Translations under genes and position numbers: made by a program
NCBI GenBank assembly: GCA_009774055.1
Contig: VSNB01000018.1
Location: 1-21,413 of the forward strand
DNA: 21,413 nucleotides
Direction: 5' to 3'
Source: Clostridiales bacterium
Lineage (GTDB): Bacteria > Bacillota > Clostridia > Oscillospirales > Oscillospiraceae
Part shown: positions 1 through 6,686 of the stretch, piece after piece
Numbering within the stretch: the first letter of the stretch is position 1
How the letters are laid out: each line of letters begins with the position of its first letter
The notes under the pieces: generated by a model
Database searches by the model: none
Told to the model about the DNA's origin: nothing
Seen by the model: the letters and a program-made list of their open reading frames with translations, nothing else

Positions 1-645
1 GATATGGGCGAAGGGTCCCACGTGCCCGTCCCGGCCCAGGCCGCTTTCGTTGACCTGGGAGGAGTTGACCCCGGAGCCGCTGCCGATCTCGCAGTCCGTA
101 ATCATGGCGTTTGGGCCGATCTCGCAGTTCTCCCCGATGACCGTGTTTCCCCGGAGGATGGTGCCCGGCAGGAGAATGGTGCCCGCGCCGATGGTCACCC
201 GGGGATCGATGTAAGTGTTGGCGGGATCCAGCACCTTTACGCCGGTGCGCTGGTGGAACATGGCGATCTCTTCCTTGGCCGCCTGCTGGAGGCGGACCAG
301 CTCGGGGATGGTGCGGAAGGAGAGCATCATGCTGCCAACGGGCATGACGGCCTCCCGGACCTCCTCCACCCAGCAGCCCCGGGCAAATTCGGAGATATCC
401 CGGTGATAGTCCTCCTCGGTGCCCGCCACGGCGGCGGCCTCCGCCGGGAAGCAGGCGGTGACCTCGTCAACCAGCTCGCCGTCGCATACAACAAAAAACC
501 GCCGGACGCCTTTTTTCAGCCATGCCCGCATACACCAGGTCAAAATAGGGCAAAATAGCGCGTCCTGCAGCATCAGGGGTTTTCCGTTGTAGGTCGTGGC
601 GGTGTCCTCGGTCAGAAAGATGACGATACACTTCTTGTTATCCAT
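1..645 (-). CDS. GlmU-like left-handed beta-helix protein with degenerate uridylyltransferase domain (5' part, runs off window)
   Basis: The visible 215 residues start at an ATG at 645 and run off the left edge. From about residue 135 on the chain matches the GlmU linker and hexapeptide-repeat beta-helix (DPANTYIDPRVTIGAGT, LPGTILRGNTVIGENCEIGP, then GPFAHI). In GlmU this domain is the glucosamine-1-phosphate acetyltransferase, which makes UDP-GlcNAc for peptidoglycan in the cytoplasm. The N-terminal part is only about 130 residues, against roughly 230 in full GlmU. Where the nucleotide-binding LAAGxGTRM loop should be it reads IVIFLTEDTATTYNGKP. A following stretch (CPILTWCMRAWLKKGVRRFFVVCD) still resembles the nucleotidyltransferase fold. 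The likely reading is a protein that keeps the beta-helix but has lost pyrophosphorylase activity. A different sugar-nucleotide acyltransferase is possible because the active site lies outside the window. The fold is secure; the activity is inferred. Confidence 0.8.
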   Translation of the reverse strand, partial: MDNKKCIVIFLTEDTATTYNGKPLMLQDALFCPILTWCMRAWLKKGVRRFFVVCDGELVDEVTACFPAEAAAVAGTEEDYHRDISEFARGCWVEEVREAVMPVGSMMLSFRTIPELVRLQQAAKEEIAMFHQRTGVKVLDPANTYIDPRVTIGAGTILLPGTILRGNTVIGENCEIGPNAMITDCEIGSGSGVNSSQVNESGLGRDGHVGPFAHI

Positions 646-675
646 GGAAGGAGCCCCCTTTCCTTTATTACCCTC

Positions 676-703
676 ATTATAACAGATGCGCCCATTTATG
701 CAA
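676..703 (-). promoter_or_regulatory. Promoter of the GlmU-like gene
   Basis: Read on the minus strand there is a TTGCAT -35 (698-703) and a consensus TATAAT -10 (676-681), separated by 16 bases. They lie about 30 bases upstream of the ATG at 645. A purine-rich stretch (AAAGGGGG, about 652-660) precedes the start codon. Confidence 0.65.
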
Positions 704-707
704 GGGG

Positions 708-844
708 AAATTTTCATTCTGAAAGAAATTTTCATTCTTGGGGATATTTGCACAAGCTTTGGGGCACTGCGGCGGGAAAATTGTGTAGTTTCATGGGGGA
801 ACAAAGAACCGATCTGCATTTTGGTAAATTTTCTGAAAGAAATT
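708..844. repeat. AT-rich direct repeats in the glmU-like/trmL divergent region
   Basis: The 13-mer AAATTTTCATTCT occurs twice, at 708-720 and 726-738. The partly overlapping 13-mer TCTGAAAGAAATT occurs at 718-730 and again at about 832-844. The copies sit immediately upstream of the minus-strand promoter and just before the trmL promoter. They could be UP elements or regulator half-sites; nothing here proves either. No gene is seen in the 299-base gap 646-944, which otherwise holds only the two promoters. Confidence 0.5.
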
Positions 845-856
845 CGTGAATAAAGC

Positions 857-885
857 TTGAATTCAGGAAGGATTTGTTTTACAAT
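857..885 (+). promoter_or_regulatory. Promoter of trmL (and possibly the glycolytic genes downstream)
   Basis: TTGAAT (857-862) and TACAAT (880-885) are separated by exactly 17 bases. This fits a housekeeping sigma-A promoter about 60 bases upstream of the GTG start of trmL. Confidence 0.65.
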
Positions 886-944
886 ATCTCCGTTAAATTT
901 GAGACGGACAGAAATACGCCCGTCGGGAAGGCGGGAGAGGAGCT

Positions 945-1442
945 GTGCTGAACATCGTTCTGGTGGAGCCGGAGATTCCCCCCAACTGCGGCAACATTGC
1001 CCGGACCTGCGCCGCCACCGGCAGCAGGCTGCATCTGGTGGAGCCCCTTGGGTTCGACGTGTCAGACCGGGCGGTGAAGCGGGCGGGGCTGGACTACTGG
1101 CATCTGGTGGAGGTGGAGGTGCATCCTTCACTGGCGGAGCTGTTCGTTTCCCACCCGGAGGCGGAGCGGGATCTCTGGCTGGCGACCACCAAGGCCCCCC
1201 GGGACTACAGCCAGGCCCGGTTTTCACCGGACTGCTGGCTCTTTTTCGGCAAGGAGACGGCGGGGCTGCCCCTGGAATTCCGGGAGCGGCACCAGGACAG
1301 ATGCATCCGCATTCCCATGGTGGACGAGGCGCGCAGCCTGAACCTTGCCAACTCCGCCGCCATTCTCATCTACGAAGCCCTTCGTCAGAACCGGTTTCCC
1401 GGCCTGCTGGGGGTGGGGGAGATGGGGAGCCCTCACGCATAG
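945..1442 (+). CDS. trmL: tRNA (cytidine(34)-2'-O)-methyltransferase, TrmL/YibK type
   Basis: A 165-residue SPOUT-class methyltransferase. The family uses S-adenosylmethionine to 2'-O-methylate the wobble C34/cmnm5U34 of tRNA-Leu in the cytoplasm. The opening LNIVLVEPEIPPNCGNIAR is nearly the family signature. FGKETAGLP near residue 100 and IRIPMV followed by SLNLANSAAILIYEALRQ form the knotted cofactor pocket, and the length is normal. The start is a GTG with GGGAGAGGAG directly upstream; a longer in-frame start is not needed. It has its own -35/-10, and pgk begins 63 bases after its stop, so read-through into the glycolytic genes is possible. I see nothing unusual apart from a short C-terminal extension (GLLGVGEMGSPHA). 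Confidence 0.93.
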   Translation: MLNIVLVEPEIPPNCGNIARTCAATGSRLHLVEPLGFDVSDRAVKRAGLDYWHLVEVEVHPSLAELFVSHPEAERDLWLATTKAPRDYSQARFSPDCWLFFGKETAGLPLEFRERHQDRCIRIPMVDEARSLNLANSAAILIYEALRQNRFPGLLGVGEMGSPHA

Positions 1443-1505
1443 GCCACTTTTTTTGCCAATCAAACCATTTGACCATATCGTTTGAAAGGAGCTGCATTAT
1501 CAACC

Positions 1506-2783
1506 ATGAATTACAACAAAAAGACGGTCAAGGACATTGACGTCAAGGGCAGGAAGGTCCTGCTCCGCTGCGACTTCAACGTCCCCCAGGACAAGGCCAC
1601 CGGCGCTATCACCGATGACAAGCGCATCCGCGCGGCCCTGCCCACCATTCAGTATCTGCTGGACCAGGGGGCGGCGGTGATCGCCTGCTCCCACCTTGGC
1701 AAGCCCGAGCCCAGCTTCGACAAGTGGGCGAAGAAGCAGGCCGAGAAGGGCAAGGACCCCGCCTCCCTCACCAAGGAGAAGTGGGAGAAGACCCTGGAGG
1801 CCCTGTGCATGGAGCCTGTGGCCAAGCGCCTGGGCGAGCTGCTGGGCAGGGACGTTGTCCTTGCCGGCGATGTGGTGGGCCCCGACGCTCAGGCCAAGGC
1901 CGCCGCGCTGCAGCCCGGAGAGATCATGCTTCTCCAGAACACCCGCTTTGAGAAGGGCGAAACCAAGAACGATCCTGAGCTGGCAAAGGCTATGGCCGGC
2001 CTGGCCGGAGCGGACGGCGTATACGTGTCCGACGCCTTCGGCGCGGTCCACCGGGCCCATGCCTCCACCGCCGGCGTGGCGGCCTATCTGCCCGCCGTCA
2101 GCGGCTTCCTCATTGAGAAGGAGCTGGAGATCATGGGCGGCGCGCTGGCTGATCCCAAGCGGCCCCTGGTAGCCATCCTGGGCGGCAGCAAGGTGTCCTC
2201 CAAGATCGGCGTCATCAACCACCTGCTGGACATCGCCGACATGATCATCATCGGCGGCGGCATGGCCTATACCTTCGCCAAGGCCCAGGGCGGCAGCGTG
2301 GGCACCAGCCTGCTGGAGAGCGACTGGCTGGACTACTGCAACGAGATGATCGCCAAAGCCAAGGGCAAGGGTGTGAAGCTGCTCCTGCCTGTGGACACCC
2401 AGTGCGCCAAGGAGTTCTCCGCCGATGCCCAGCCCGAGCTGCACGACACCATGTCCATTCCCGACGGCATGATGGGCATGGACATCGGTCCCAAGACCAT
2501 CGAGGAGTACGCCGCCGCCGTCAAGGGCGCGGGCACCGTTATCTGGAACGGGCCCATGGGCGTATTTGAGTTTGCCAATTTCGCCGAGGGCACCCGGGCC
2601 GTGGCCAAGGCCCTGGCCGAGACGGACGCCATCACCATCATCGGCGGCGGCGACAGCGCGGCCGCTGTGGCCCAGCTGGGCTTCGCCGACAAGATGACCC
2701 ACATCTCCACCGGCGGCGGCGCCTCTCTGGAATTCCTGGAGGGCAAGGAGCTGCCGGGCGTGGCCTGCCTGCTGGATAAATAA
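1506..2783 (+). CDS. pgk: Phosphoglycerate kinase
   Basis: A 425-residue phosphoglycerate kinase. It transfers the acyl phosphate of 1,3-bisphosphoglycerate to ADP, the first ATP-yielding step of glycolysis. Visible signatures are LLRCDFNVPQD near residues 19-29, HLGKP at 63-67, the GGSKVSSKIGVI hinge-region motif, NGPMGVFEFANFAEGT and IIGGGDSAAAVAQLG near the C-terminus (nucleotide site). The ATG at 1506 is chosen because NYNKKTVKDIDVKGKKV-like sequence begins the family. AAAGGAG at 1485-1491 is 14 bases away, rather long; an in-frame TTG at 1482 has no ribosome site. About 30 charged residues (68-100, SFDKWAKKQAEKGKDP onward) are inserted after the substrate loop compared with the usual ~394-residue enzyme. 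It is followed by tpiA and gpmI in pathway-related order. Confidence 0.96.
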   Translation: MNYNKKTVKDIDVKGRKVLLRCDFNVPQDKATGAITDDKRIRAALPTIQYLLDQGAAVIACSHLGKPEPSFDKWAKKQAEKGKDPASLTKEKWEKTLEALCMEPVAKRLGELLGRDVVLAGDVVGPDAQAKAAALQPGEIMLLQNTRFEKGETKNDPELAKAMAGLAGADGVYVSDAFGAVHRAHASTAGVAAYLPAVSGFLIEKELEIMGGALADPKRPLVAILGGSKVSSKIGVINHLLDIADMIIIGGGMAYTFAKAQGGSVGTSLLESDWLDYCNEMIAKAKGKGVKLLLPVDTQCAKEFSADAQPELHDTMSIPDGMMGMDIGPKTIEEYAAAVKGAGTVIWNGPMGVFEFANFAEGTRAVAKALAETDAITIIGGGDSAAAVAQLGFADKMTHISTGGGASLEFLEGKELPGVACLLDK

Positions 2784-2792
2784 ATAGCCGTC

Positions 2793-2840
2793 CCCGGGAA
2801 TCACCGGGCCGCCGGCTTCCGGTCCGCCCAGGGCGGCGGC
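2793..2840 (+). other. GC-rich hairpins after pgk
   Basis: CCCGG (2793-2797) pairs with CCGGG (2804-2808), and GCCGCCG (2808-2814) pairs with CGGCGGC (2834-2840). The two stems share bases and are therefore alternatives. There is no T-tract, so this is more likely an mRNA processing or attenuation structure than a simple terminator. Confidence 0.35.
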
Positions 2841-2919
2841 TCGGCTCAGACATTTGCCCCTATGATACTTTCAGCGGGCTAACGTGCAGAGGAAAAGCGA
2901 TTCATTTTCATTAGCCTAC

Positions 2920-2925
2920 TATAAT
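2920..2925 (+). promoter_or_regulatory. Possible -10 element for tpiA
   Basis: A perfect TATAAT in an AT-rich patch about 30 bases upstream of the tpiA start. No good -35 is seen at 16-18 bases (the bases there read GCGATT). It may be an activator-dependent or weak internal promoter. Confidence 0.35.
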
Positions 2926-2953
2926 ATATATTGTAAACAGGAGAAAGATCGAC

Positions 2954-3727
2954 ATGAACCGTAGATACCGCAAGACTATCATCGCCGGAAACTGGAAGAT
3001 GAACAAAACCGCCACCGACACCAAGAAGTTTGCCGAGGAGCTTAAGCCCCTGCTGCCCCGCGCCAAGTGGTGCGAGGTCGTGGTGTGCGTGCCCTTCGTC
3101 AACATCCCCGCCGCCTTGAAGGCGTTCAAGGACATGCGGGTAGCCGTGGGCGCGGAGAACCTGTACTATGAGCCCAGCGGCGCGTACACCGGCGAGGTGT
3201 CCGCCGACATGCTCAAGGATCTGGGCGTGAAGTATGTCGTTATCGGCCACTCCGAGCGCCGCCAGTACTTCGGCGAGACGGATGTTACCGTCAACAAGAA
3301 GGTCCATGCCGCCCTGGAGGTGGGGCTCCATCCCATTATCTGCGTGGGCGAGAGCCTGGAGCAGAGGGATATGGGCGTTACCCTGGAGCTCATTGCCCTC
3401 CAGGTGAAGAGCGCGCTTTCCGGCGTAGCGCCTGAGAAGGTGCGCAAGTGCGTGGTCGCCTACGAGCCCATTTGGGCCATCGGCACCGGCCGCACCGCCA
3501 CCGCTGAGCAGGCCGCCGAGGTCTGCACTGCCATCCGCGCCACCATCCGCAACCTGTACGGCGCGCGGGTGGCCCGGTCCATCACCATCCAGTACGGCGG
3601 CTCCATGAACCCCAAGAACGCTGCCGAGCTGCTGGCGCAGCCCGACGTGGACGGCGGCCTGATCGGCGGCGCGTCCCTGAAGCCCGACCAGTTCGTGGAC
3701 ATCGTCAACGCGGCCAACCAGGAATAA
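2954..3727 (+). CDS. tpiA: Triosephosphate isomerase
   Basis: A 257-residue TIM-barrel enzyme interconverting dihydroxyacetone phosphate and glyceraldehyde 3-phosphate. The catalytic residues are all visible: Lys15 in GNWKMN, His99 in VIGHSERRQYFGETD and Glu171 in YEPIWAIGTGRTAT, with the flexible loop 6 directly after it. The phosphate-binding IQYGGSMNPKN and GLIGGASLKPDQF are also present. The length is normal. The ATG at 2954 is preceded by AGGAGA about 9 bases upstream. It sits between pgk and gpmI on the same strand, with a 170-base gap before it and a 265-base structured gap after it, so the three genes may be separately tuned rather than a tight operon. Confidence 0.97.
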   Translation: MNRRYRKTIIAGNWKMNKTATDTKKFAEELKPLLPRAKWCEVVVCVPFVNIPAALKAFKDMRVAVGAENLYYEPSGAYTGEVSADMLKDLGVKYVVIGHSERRQYFGETDVTVNKKVHAALEVGLHPIICVGESLEQRDMGVTLELIALQVKSALSGVAPEKVRKCVVAYEPIWAIGTGRTATAEQAAEVCTAIRATIRNLYGARVARSITIQYGGSMNPKNAAELLAQPDVDGGLIGGASLKPDQFVDIVNAANQE

Positions 3728-3729
3728 GA

Positions 3730-3960
3730 CCTGTGTTCACAGGCGGGGGATGCGGCCCGTTTGATGGATTTTTCCGTCCGGCAAGACAAAGAAATCGCAG
3801 GAATACTTGGCGGTTTTTTCGTGCGGCAGGGAGGAAAGGGACCCGGCCGGACGGCGTCCGGCGCCTGCGGATACAGGCTCTAAGCCATAATGCTGCGCGG
3901 TACCCGTCCGGTTGGGCGGGTACCGTCTCACCTGCGCGAGAGGGGAGCGCTTCCGCAGGC
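3730..3960 (+). ncRNA. Structured leader / possible RNA element between tpiA and gpmI
   Basis: Nothing codes convincingly in this 265-base gap, but it is dense in dyads. CCTGTG/CACAGG (3730-3743) lies just after the tpiA stop. CCGTCCGG (3774-3781) can pair with CCGGACGG (3847-3854). The latter also forms a local hairpin CCGGAC/GTCCGG (3847-3861). A short CGC/GCG stem is followed by six T (3814-3819). A 12-base-pair stem CGGTACCCGTCC with loop GGTT spans 3898-3925. GCCTGCGG (3863-3870) matches CCGCAGGC (3953-3960). The competing pairings resemble a leader with alternative folds. I do not recognise a known riboswitch or RNA family; T-box, RNase P and SRP consensus motifs were looked for and not found. 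Confidence 0.35.
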
Positions 3961-3992
3961 TCCTCTGGAAGATCAAGAAATTTGAGGTCATT

Positions 3993-5501
3993 ATGAACAA
4001 AACACCTACTACTCTGATTATTATGGATGGCTTCGGCCTTCGGGATGACTCTGACGGCAATGCCGTCGTCCACGCCCGGACGCCGGTGCTGGACCGCCTT
4101 TTTGCCGAGTGCGGACATACCACCCTCTCCGCCTCCGGGCTGGATGTGGGCCTGCCCGACGGGCAGATGGGCAACAGCGAGGTGGGCCACACCAATATCG
4201 GCGGCGGCCGGGTGGTGTATCAGGACCTGCCCCGGATTACCCGCGCCATTGAGGACGGGAGCTTCTTTGAAAATCCCGCCTACTGCGCCGCCATGGACGC
4301 CTGTCTGAAAAACGGCAGCGCCCTCCACCTATATGGACTGCTCTCCGACGGCGGCGTCCACTCCCATACCACCCATCTGTGGGCCCTGCTGAAGATGGCC
4401 AAGATGAAGGGGCTGGAGAGGGTATATATCCACGCCTTCCTGGATGGCCGGGACGTGTCACCCACCAGCGGCAAGGATTTTGTGGCCGAGACGGTGGAAA
4501 AATGCCGGGAGATCGGCGTGGGCAGGATTGCCACCGTCATGGGCCGGTACTACGCCATGGACCGCGATAAGCGCTGGGAGCGGGTGGAGCAGGCGTACGA
4601 CGCCATGGTCTACGGCCAGGGCGAGCAGAACTGCGACCCCGTGGACGCGGTGGCCCGCAGCTATGCCAACAATGTGACCGACGAGTTCGTGGAGCCCGTA
4701 GTCTGCGACAGCGAGGGCACCATCGGCGACAACGACAGCGTCATTTTCTTCAATTTCCGCCCCGACCGCGCCCGGGAGATCACCCGCGTGTTTGTGGACC
4801 CGGAGTTTGACGGGTTCAATCGGGAGATTTTCCCCCTGACGTACGTGTGTACCACCGAGTATGACGCCACCATGCCCAACGTCCAGGTGGCCTTCCCCCG
4901 GAATCTGGTGGCGAACGGCCTGGGCGAGTACCTCAGCAAGATGGGCATGACCCAGCTGCGGATTGCCGAGACGGAGAAGTACGCCCATGTGACATTCTTC
5001 TTCAACGGCGGCAGCGAAGCTGTGTTCCCCGGGGAGGACCGGGTGCTGGTGGCGTCTCCCAAGGTGGCTACCTATGACCTCCAGCCGGAAATGAGCGCTG
5101 TGGAGGTCACCGACAAGTGCGTGGAGCGCATCGAGTCCGGAAACTACGATGTGATCATCCTCAATTTCGCCAACTGCGACATGGTGGGCCACACCGGCGT
5201 GTACGAGGCCGCCGTGAAGGCGGTGGAGACGGTGGACGCCTGCGTGGGCCGGGTGGTGGAGGCTACCCGGGCCATGGGCGGCATCGCCATGATTACCGCC
5301 GACCACGGCAATGCCGAGGAAATGCGCAAGCATGACGGCTCCCCCATGACCGCCCACACCACCAACCTGGTGCCCTTCATTCTGGTAGGGGCCGATGCCA
5401 AGCTCCATCCCGGACGGCTGGCGGATATTGCGCCTACCATCCTGGACATCATGGGTCTGGCCTGCCCGCCGGAAATGGACGGAAAGAGCCTGATTGAGTA
5501 A
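3993..5501 (+). CDS. gpmI: 2,3-bisphosphoglycerate-independent phosphoglycerate mutase
   Basis: A 502-residue cofactor-independent phosphoglycerate mutase (alkaline-phosphatase superfamily). It converts 3- to 2-phosphoglycerate through a phosphoserine and two manganese ions. Asp12 in LIIMDGFGL and the nucleophile Ser62 in DGQMGNSEVGHTNIGGGR are present. So are HAFLDGRDV and GRYYAMDRDKRWERV of the transferase domain, FFNFRPDRAREI, and the metal-binding NFANCDMVGHTG and TADHGNAEEM near the C-terminus. The length matches the family (about 510). The ATG at 3993 follows TTGAGGTCATT with GAGGT 4 bases upstream; the upstream in-frame extension has no homology-like sequence. It is the last gene of the glycolytic run and is followed by a strong intrinsic terminator. 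Confidence 0.97.
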   Translation: MNKTPTTLIIMDGFGLRDDSDGNAVVHARTPVLDRLFAECGHTTLSASGLDVGLPDGQMGNSEVGHTNIGGGRVVYQDLPRITRAIEDGSFFENPAYCAAMDACLKNGSALHLYGLLSDGGVHSHTTHLWALLKMAKMKGLERVYIHAFLDGRDVSPTSGKDFVAETVEKCREIGVGRIATVMGRYYAMDRDKRWERVEQAYDAMVYGQGEQNCDPVDAVARSYANNVTDEFVEPVVCDSEGTIGDNDSVIFFNFRPDRAREITRVFVDPEFDGFNREIFPLTYVCTTEYDATMPNVQVAFPRNLVANGLGEYLSKMGMTQLRIAETEKYAHVTFFFNGGSEAVFPGEDRVLVASPKVATYDLQPEMSAVEVTDKCVERIESGNYDVIILNFANCDMVGHTGVYEAAVKAVETVDACVGRVVEATRAMGGIAMITADHGNAEEMRKHDGSPMTAHTTNLVPFILVGADAKLHPGRLADIAPTILDIMGLACPPEMDGKSLIE

Positions 5502-5530
5502 GCGGCGGAAGCCTGCGGGAAAAAGCTATC

Positions 5531-5563
5531 GCCCCCTGACTGCAAAGTCAGGGGGCATTTTTT
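5531..5563 (+). terminator. Intrinsic terminator after gpmI
   Basis: A perfect 11-base-pair stem (GCCCCCTGACT / AGTCAGGGGGC) with loop GCAA is followed by ATTTTTT. It lies 29 bases after the gpmI stop codon. Confidence 0.93.
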
Positions 5564-5574
5564 GCAGATTCCTC

Positions 5575-5610
5575 TTGACTTTGACACGATGTCGCGGTTT
5601 ATACTATAGT
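5575..5610 (+). promoter_or_regulatory. MerR-type promoter/operator of the regulator gene
   Basis: TTGACT (5575-5580) is 19 bases from TATACT (5600-5605), the over-long spacer typical of MerR-controlled promoters. An alternative pair, TTGACA (5581-5586) and TATAGT (5605-5610), has an 18-base spacer. A small dyad GACA-CGA-TGTC (5583-5593) lies inside the spacer, where a MerR dimer would bind. Autoregulation is the natural inference. Confidence 0.6.
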
Positions 5611-5647
5611 CGGCGCACTTGAAAAACGGTGAAAAGGAGGCGAGGCA

Positions 5648-6622
5648 ATGGACGGGTACATGACCATCAGCCAGGTATCCAGGCAATACCAGATATCCGC
5701 CCGGATGCTGCGGCACTACGAGAAGCTGGGCATGATCGCGAGTACCCGCCGGGAGAACTACGCTTACCGGGTTTTCGACCAGGAGGCGGTGAAGCGGGTG
5801 CGGCAGATCGTCATTCTGCGGAGGTTCCGGATTCCGCTGAAAAAGATACGGGAAATGATGGAGGGGACCAGGGAGGACGCCATCCGCATTCTGGAGGAGC
5901 GCCTGCGGGACGTGGATGAGGGCGCGGAAACCGTGCGGACCATGCGCGAGGCGCTGTTCCGCCTGCTGGAGCTGCTGCGGACGGAGGAGGGGGATCCCAT
6001 GGAGGCCCTGGACGATCCGGAGGCGGAGCGACTGGTCCGGCTTCTCCCTATGGAAAAGCATCAGCTGAAGGAGGAAAAGGCAATGAGCGTTACAAAGGAA
6101 ATGATCGAAAAGGACGGCTGCGTCCGGGTTCTGATGCTGCCCCCTGCCACAATGGCGGCGTACCAGTACATTGGAGAGCGCCCGGAGGAGCACATGGAGG
6201 AGGTGATGACCCCCTTCATCCAAAACAGCGGGCTGTACTTGAAAAAGCCGGACGCCCGATATTTCGGCTTCAACCATCCGGACCCGGAGGAGGGGAATCC
6301 GGTCTACGGCTATGAGGTTTGGGTGACCATCCCTGATGATATGGAGGTGCCGGCTCCACTGGTGAAGAAGCGTTTTCCCGGCGGGCTGTATGCGGCCTAT
6401 ACCATCAGTTTTCCGGATTTCTTCGAGTGGCCGTTCCTCTACCAGTGGGCGGAGAGGAACGAACAGTATGAACCCGCCATGGCTCCCCGGGAGGAGAGGA
6501 ACATGGGCGGGGCTCTGGAGGAGCACCTCAACTGGGTCTATTCCGCCCACATGGGCTGGCCGGAGAACGGCATCGACGGCAAGCTGGATCTGCTGCTGCC
6601 CATCCGGCGGCGGGAAAAATAA
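5648..6622 (+). CDS. MerR-family regulator with GyrI-like effector-binding domain
   Basis: A 324-residue cytoplasmic transcription regulator. Residues 1-75 form the MerR winged helix (MTISQVSRQYQISARMLRHY then EKLGMI and YRVFDQEAVKRVRQIVILR). Residues about 76-135 are a charged dimerisation helix. From about residue 145 the chain looks like the GyrI/AraC-E-type ligand domain seen in BmrR-like multidrug sensors (YGYEVWVTIPDD, FPGGLYAAYTI). AAGGAGG lies 7 bases before the ATG. The spacer of its own promoter is 19 bases, which suits torsional MerR control. No efflux pump is adjacent, so the target could be itself or genes elsewhere; the convergent SDR gene is a candidate only by proximity. The ligand cannot be predicted. 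Confidence 0.9.
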   Translation: MDGYMTISQVSRQYQISARMLRHYEKLGMIASTRRENYAYRVFDQEAVKRVRQIVILRRFRIPLKKIREMMEGTREDAIRILEERLRDVDEGAETVRTMREALFRLLELLRTEEGDPMEALDDPEAERLVRLLPMEKHQLKEEKAMSVTKEMIEKDGCVRVLMLPPATMAAYQYIGERPEEHMEEVMTPFIQNSGLYLKKPDARYFGFNHPDPEEGNPVYGYEVWVTIPDDMEVPAPLVKKRFPGGLYAAYTISFPDFFEWPFLYQWAERNEQYEPAMAPREERNMGGALEEHLNWVYSAHMGWPENGIDGKLDLLLPIRRREK

Positions 6623-6624
6623 TG

Positions 6625-6667
6625 GCAGGAGCGCGGCCTCGCTGAAACAGCGGGGCCGCCCTCCTGC
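6625..6667. terminator. Bidirectional terminator between convergent genes
   Basis: A long stem, GCAGGAG-C-GCGGCC-T-CGCTG, closes over loop AAA with the complementary arm ending CTCCTGC; only two positions are mismatched. Read on the minus strand it is followed by ATTATTTTT, a proper T-tract for the SDR gene. On the plus strand there is only a weak CTTT, so it works mainly for the minus-strand gene. Confidence 0.8.
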
Positions 6668-6686
6668 GGGCTTTGTGAGAAAACGG

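Noticed and set aside
1500..2804. 434-residue open frame on the minus strand opposite pgk
   Set aside because: It is exactly antisense to a clear phosphoglycerate kinase. It arises from GC-rich third positions, and its composition (runs of Gly, His and Leu) is that of a shadow frame.
3728..3992. RNase P, SRP RNA or T-box in the gpmI leader
   Set aside because: The GAGGAAAGTCC, SRP apical loop and GGGTGGTACCGCGG motifs are not present; only generic stems are seen.
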